Below the pieces are notes generated by a model that was not told the DNA's origin, did no database searches, and worked only from the letters and a program-made list of their open reading frames with translations. The translations under genes were made by a program, and so were the position numbers. From NCBI GenBank assembly GCA_026389415.1, contig JAPLHX010000149.1, positions 1-5,611 on the forward strand: a DNA stretch of 5,611 bases. Reading direction: 5' to 3'. Shown here piece after piece: positions 5,532 to 5,611 of this stretch (within the stretch, counting starts at the first letter, position 1; each line of letters begins with the position of its first letter). The stretch comes from Coprothermobacterota bacterium. Lineage in GTDB: Bacteria > Caldisericota > JANLFM01.

Positions 5532-5563
5532 AAAAAGCAGGGGATTGCTTTCGCAATCCCCTG
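5532..5563 (-). terminator. Intrinsic terminator for a - strand gene beyond the right edge
   Basis: An 11-bp perfect stem (5538-5548 with 5553-5563). On the - strand RNA the loop is GAAA closed by C-G, a very stable GNRA tetraloop, and the stem is followed by CTTTTTC. On the + strand the stem is preceded by the A-run and followed by no T-run, so the - strand direction is favoured. It would stop transcription entering from a gene beyond 5611 and so insulate the transporter leader. Confidence 0.75.
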
Positions 5564-5574
5564 ACCACAGGAGG

Positions 5575-5599
5575 TGTGAGGGAAGGGGTAGCCCTCACA
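5575..5599. repeat. 8-bp hairpin near the right edge
   Basis: TGTGAGGG (5575-5582) pairs with CCCTCACA (5592-5599) around a 9-nt loop, 12 nt from the terminator stem. No T-run follows on either strand. It may belong to the 3' untranslated region of the off-window gene or to an intergenic repeat; the window ends too soon to say. The whole stretch 5251-5611 contains no convincing gene. Confidence 0.4.
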
Positions 5600-5611
5600 T
5601 GGGGTGAGAAT

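Overview
The window looks like ordinary bacterial chromosome. The sigma factor has the housekeeping sigma-70 layout, the tRNA-Asn carries an encoded CCA, and the genes follow ordinary start and Shine-Dalgarno rules. The sigma sequence around region 1.2 and the tRNA-Asn remind me of Chloroflexota (Anaerolineae-like) or a neighbouring Terrabacteria lineage rather than Proteobacteria. That is an inference from memory, with low to moderate confidence.

Left part, + strand (1-2749): a primary sigma factor gene enters from beyond the left edge. It has a long Lys/Pro-rich N-terminal extension built of two nested in-frame tandem repeats (105 bp and 270 bp units). Sigma regions 1.1 and 1.2 follow and then stop abruptly at 1258. 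At 1260 the sequence resumes in another frame at region 3, and regions 3 and 4 are intact. Nearly all of region 2 (core binding, -10 recognition, DNA melting) is missing, by a loss of roughly 170 nt. This is either a real disabling deletion or an assembly collapse. A spore-photoproduct-lyase-type radical SAM gene (1814-2623) follows on the same strand, then a well-formed tRNA-Asn(GTT) at 2674-2749 with its own likely promoter.

Right part, - strand (2910-5611): a cysteine-synthase-family PLP enzyme (2910-3875) lies downstream of a 12-TM major facilitator of the fosmidomycin-resistance-like type (4093-5250). Their 217-nt gap holds an unexplained reading frame with a Cys-rich patch whose stop overlaps the enzyme's ATG as ATGA. 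Upstream of the transporter a GAAA-loop intrinsic terminator closes off whatever gene lies to the right. Between that terminator and the transporter is a leader of about 280 nt. In it, a 9-nt segment is perfectly complementary to the transporter's Shine-Dalgarno region, and the same segment can also join a competing upstream hairpin. This is the best candidate here for an undescribed regulatory element.

No CRISPR array, insertion sequence, phage gene or known defence cassette is visible. The sigma and radical SAM genes look unrelated in function to the enzyme and transporter. The tRNA and the convergent gap at 2750-2909 form a natural boundary between the two halves.
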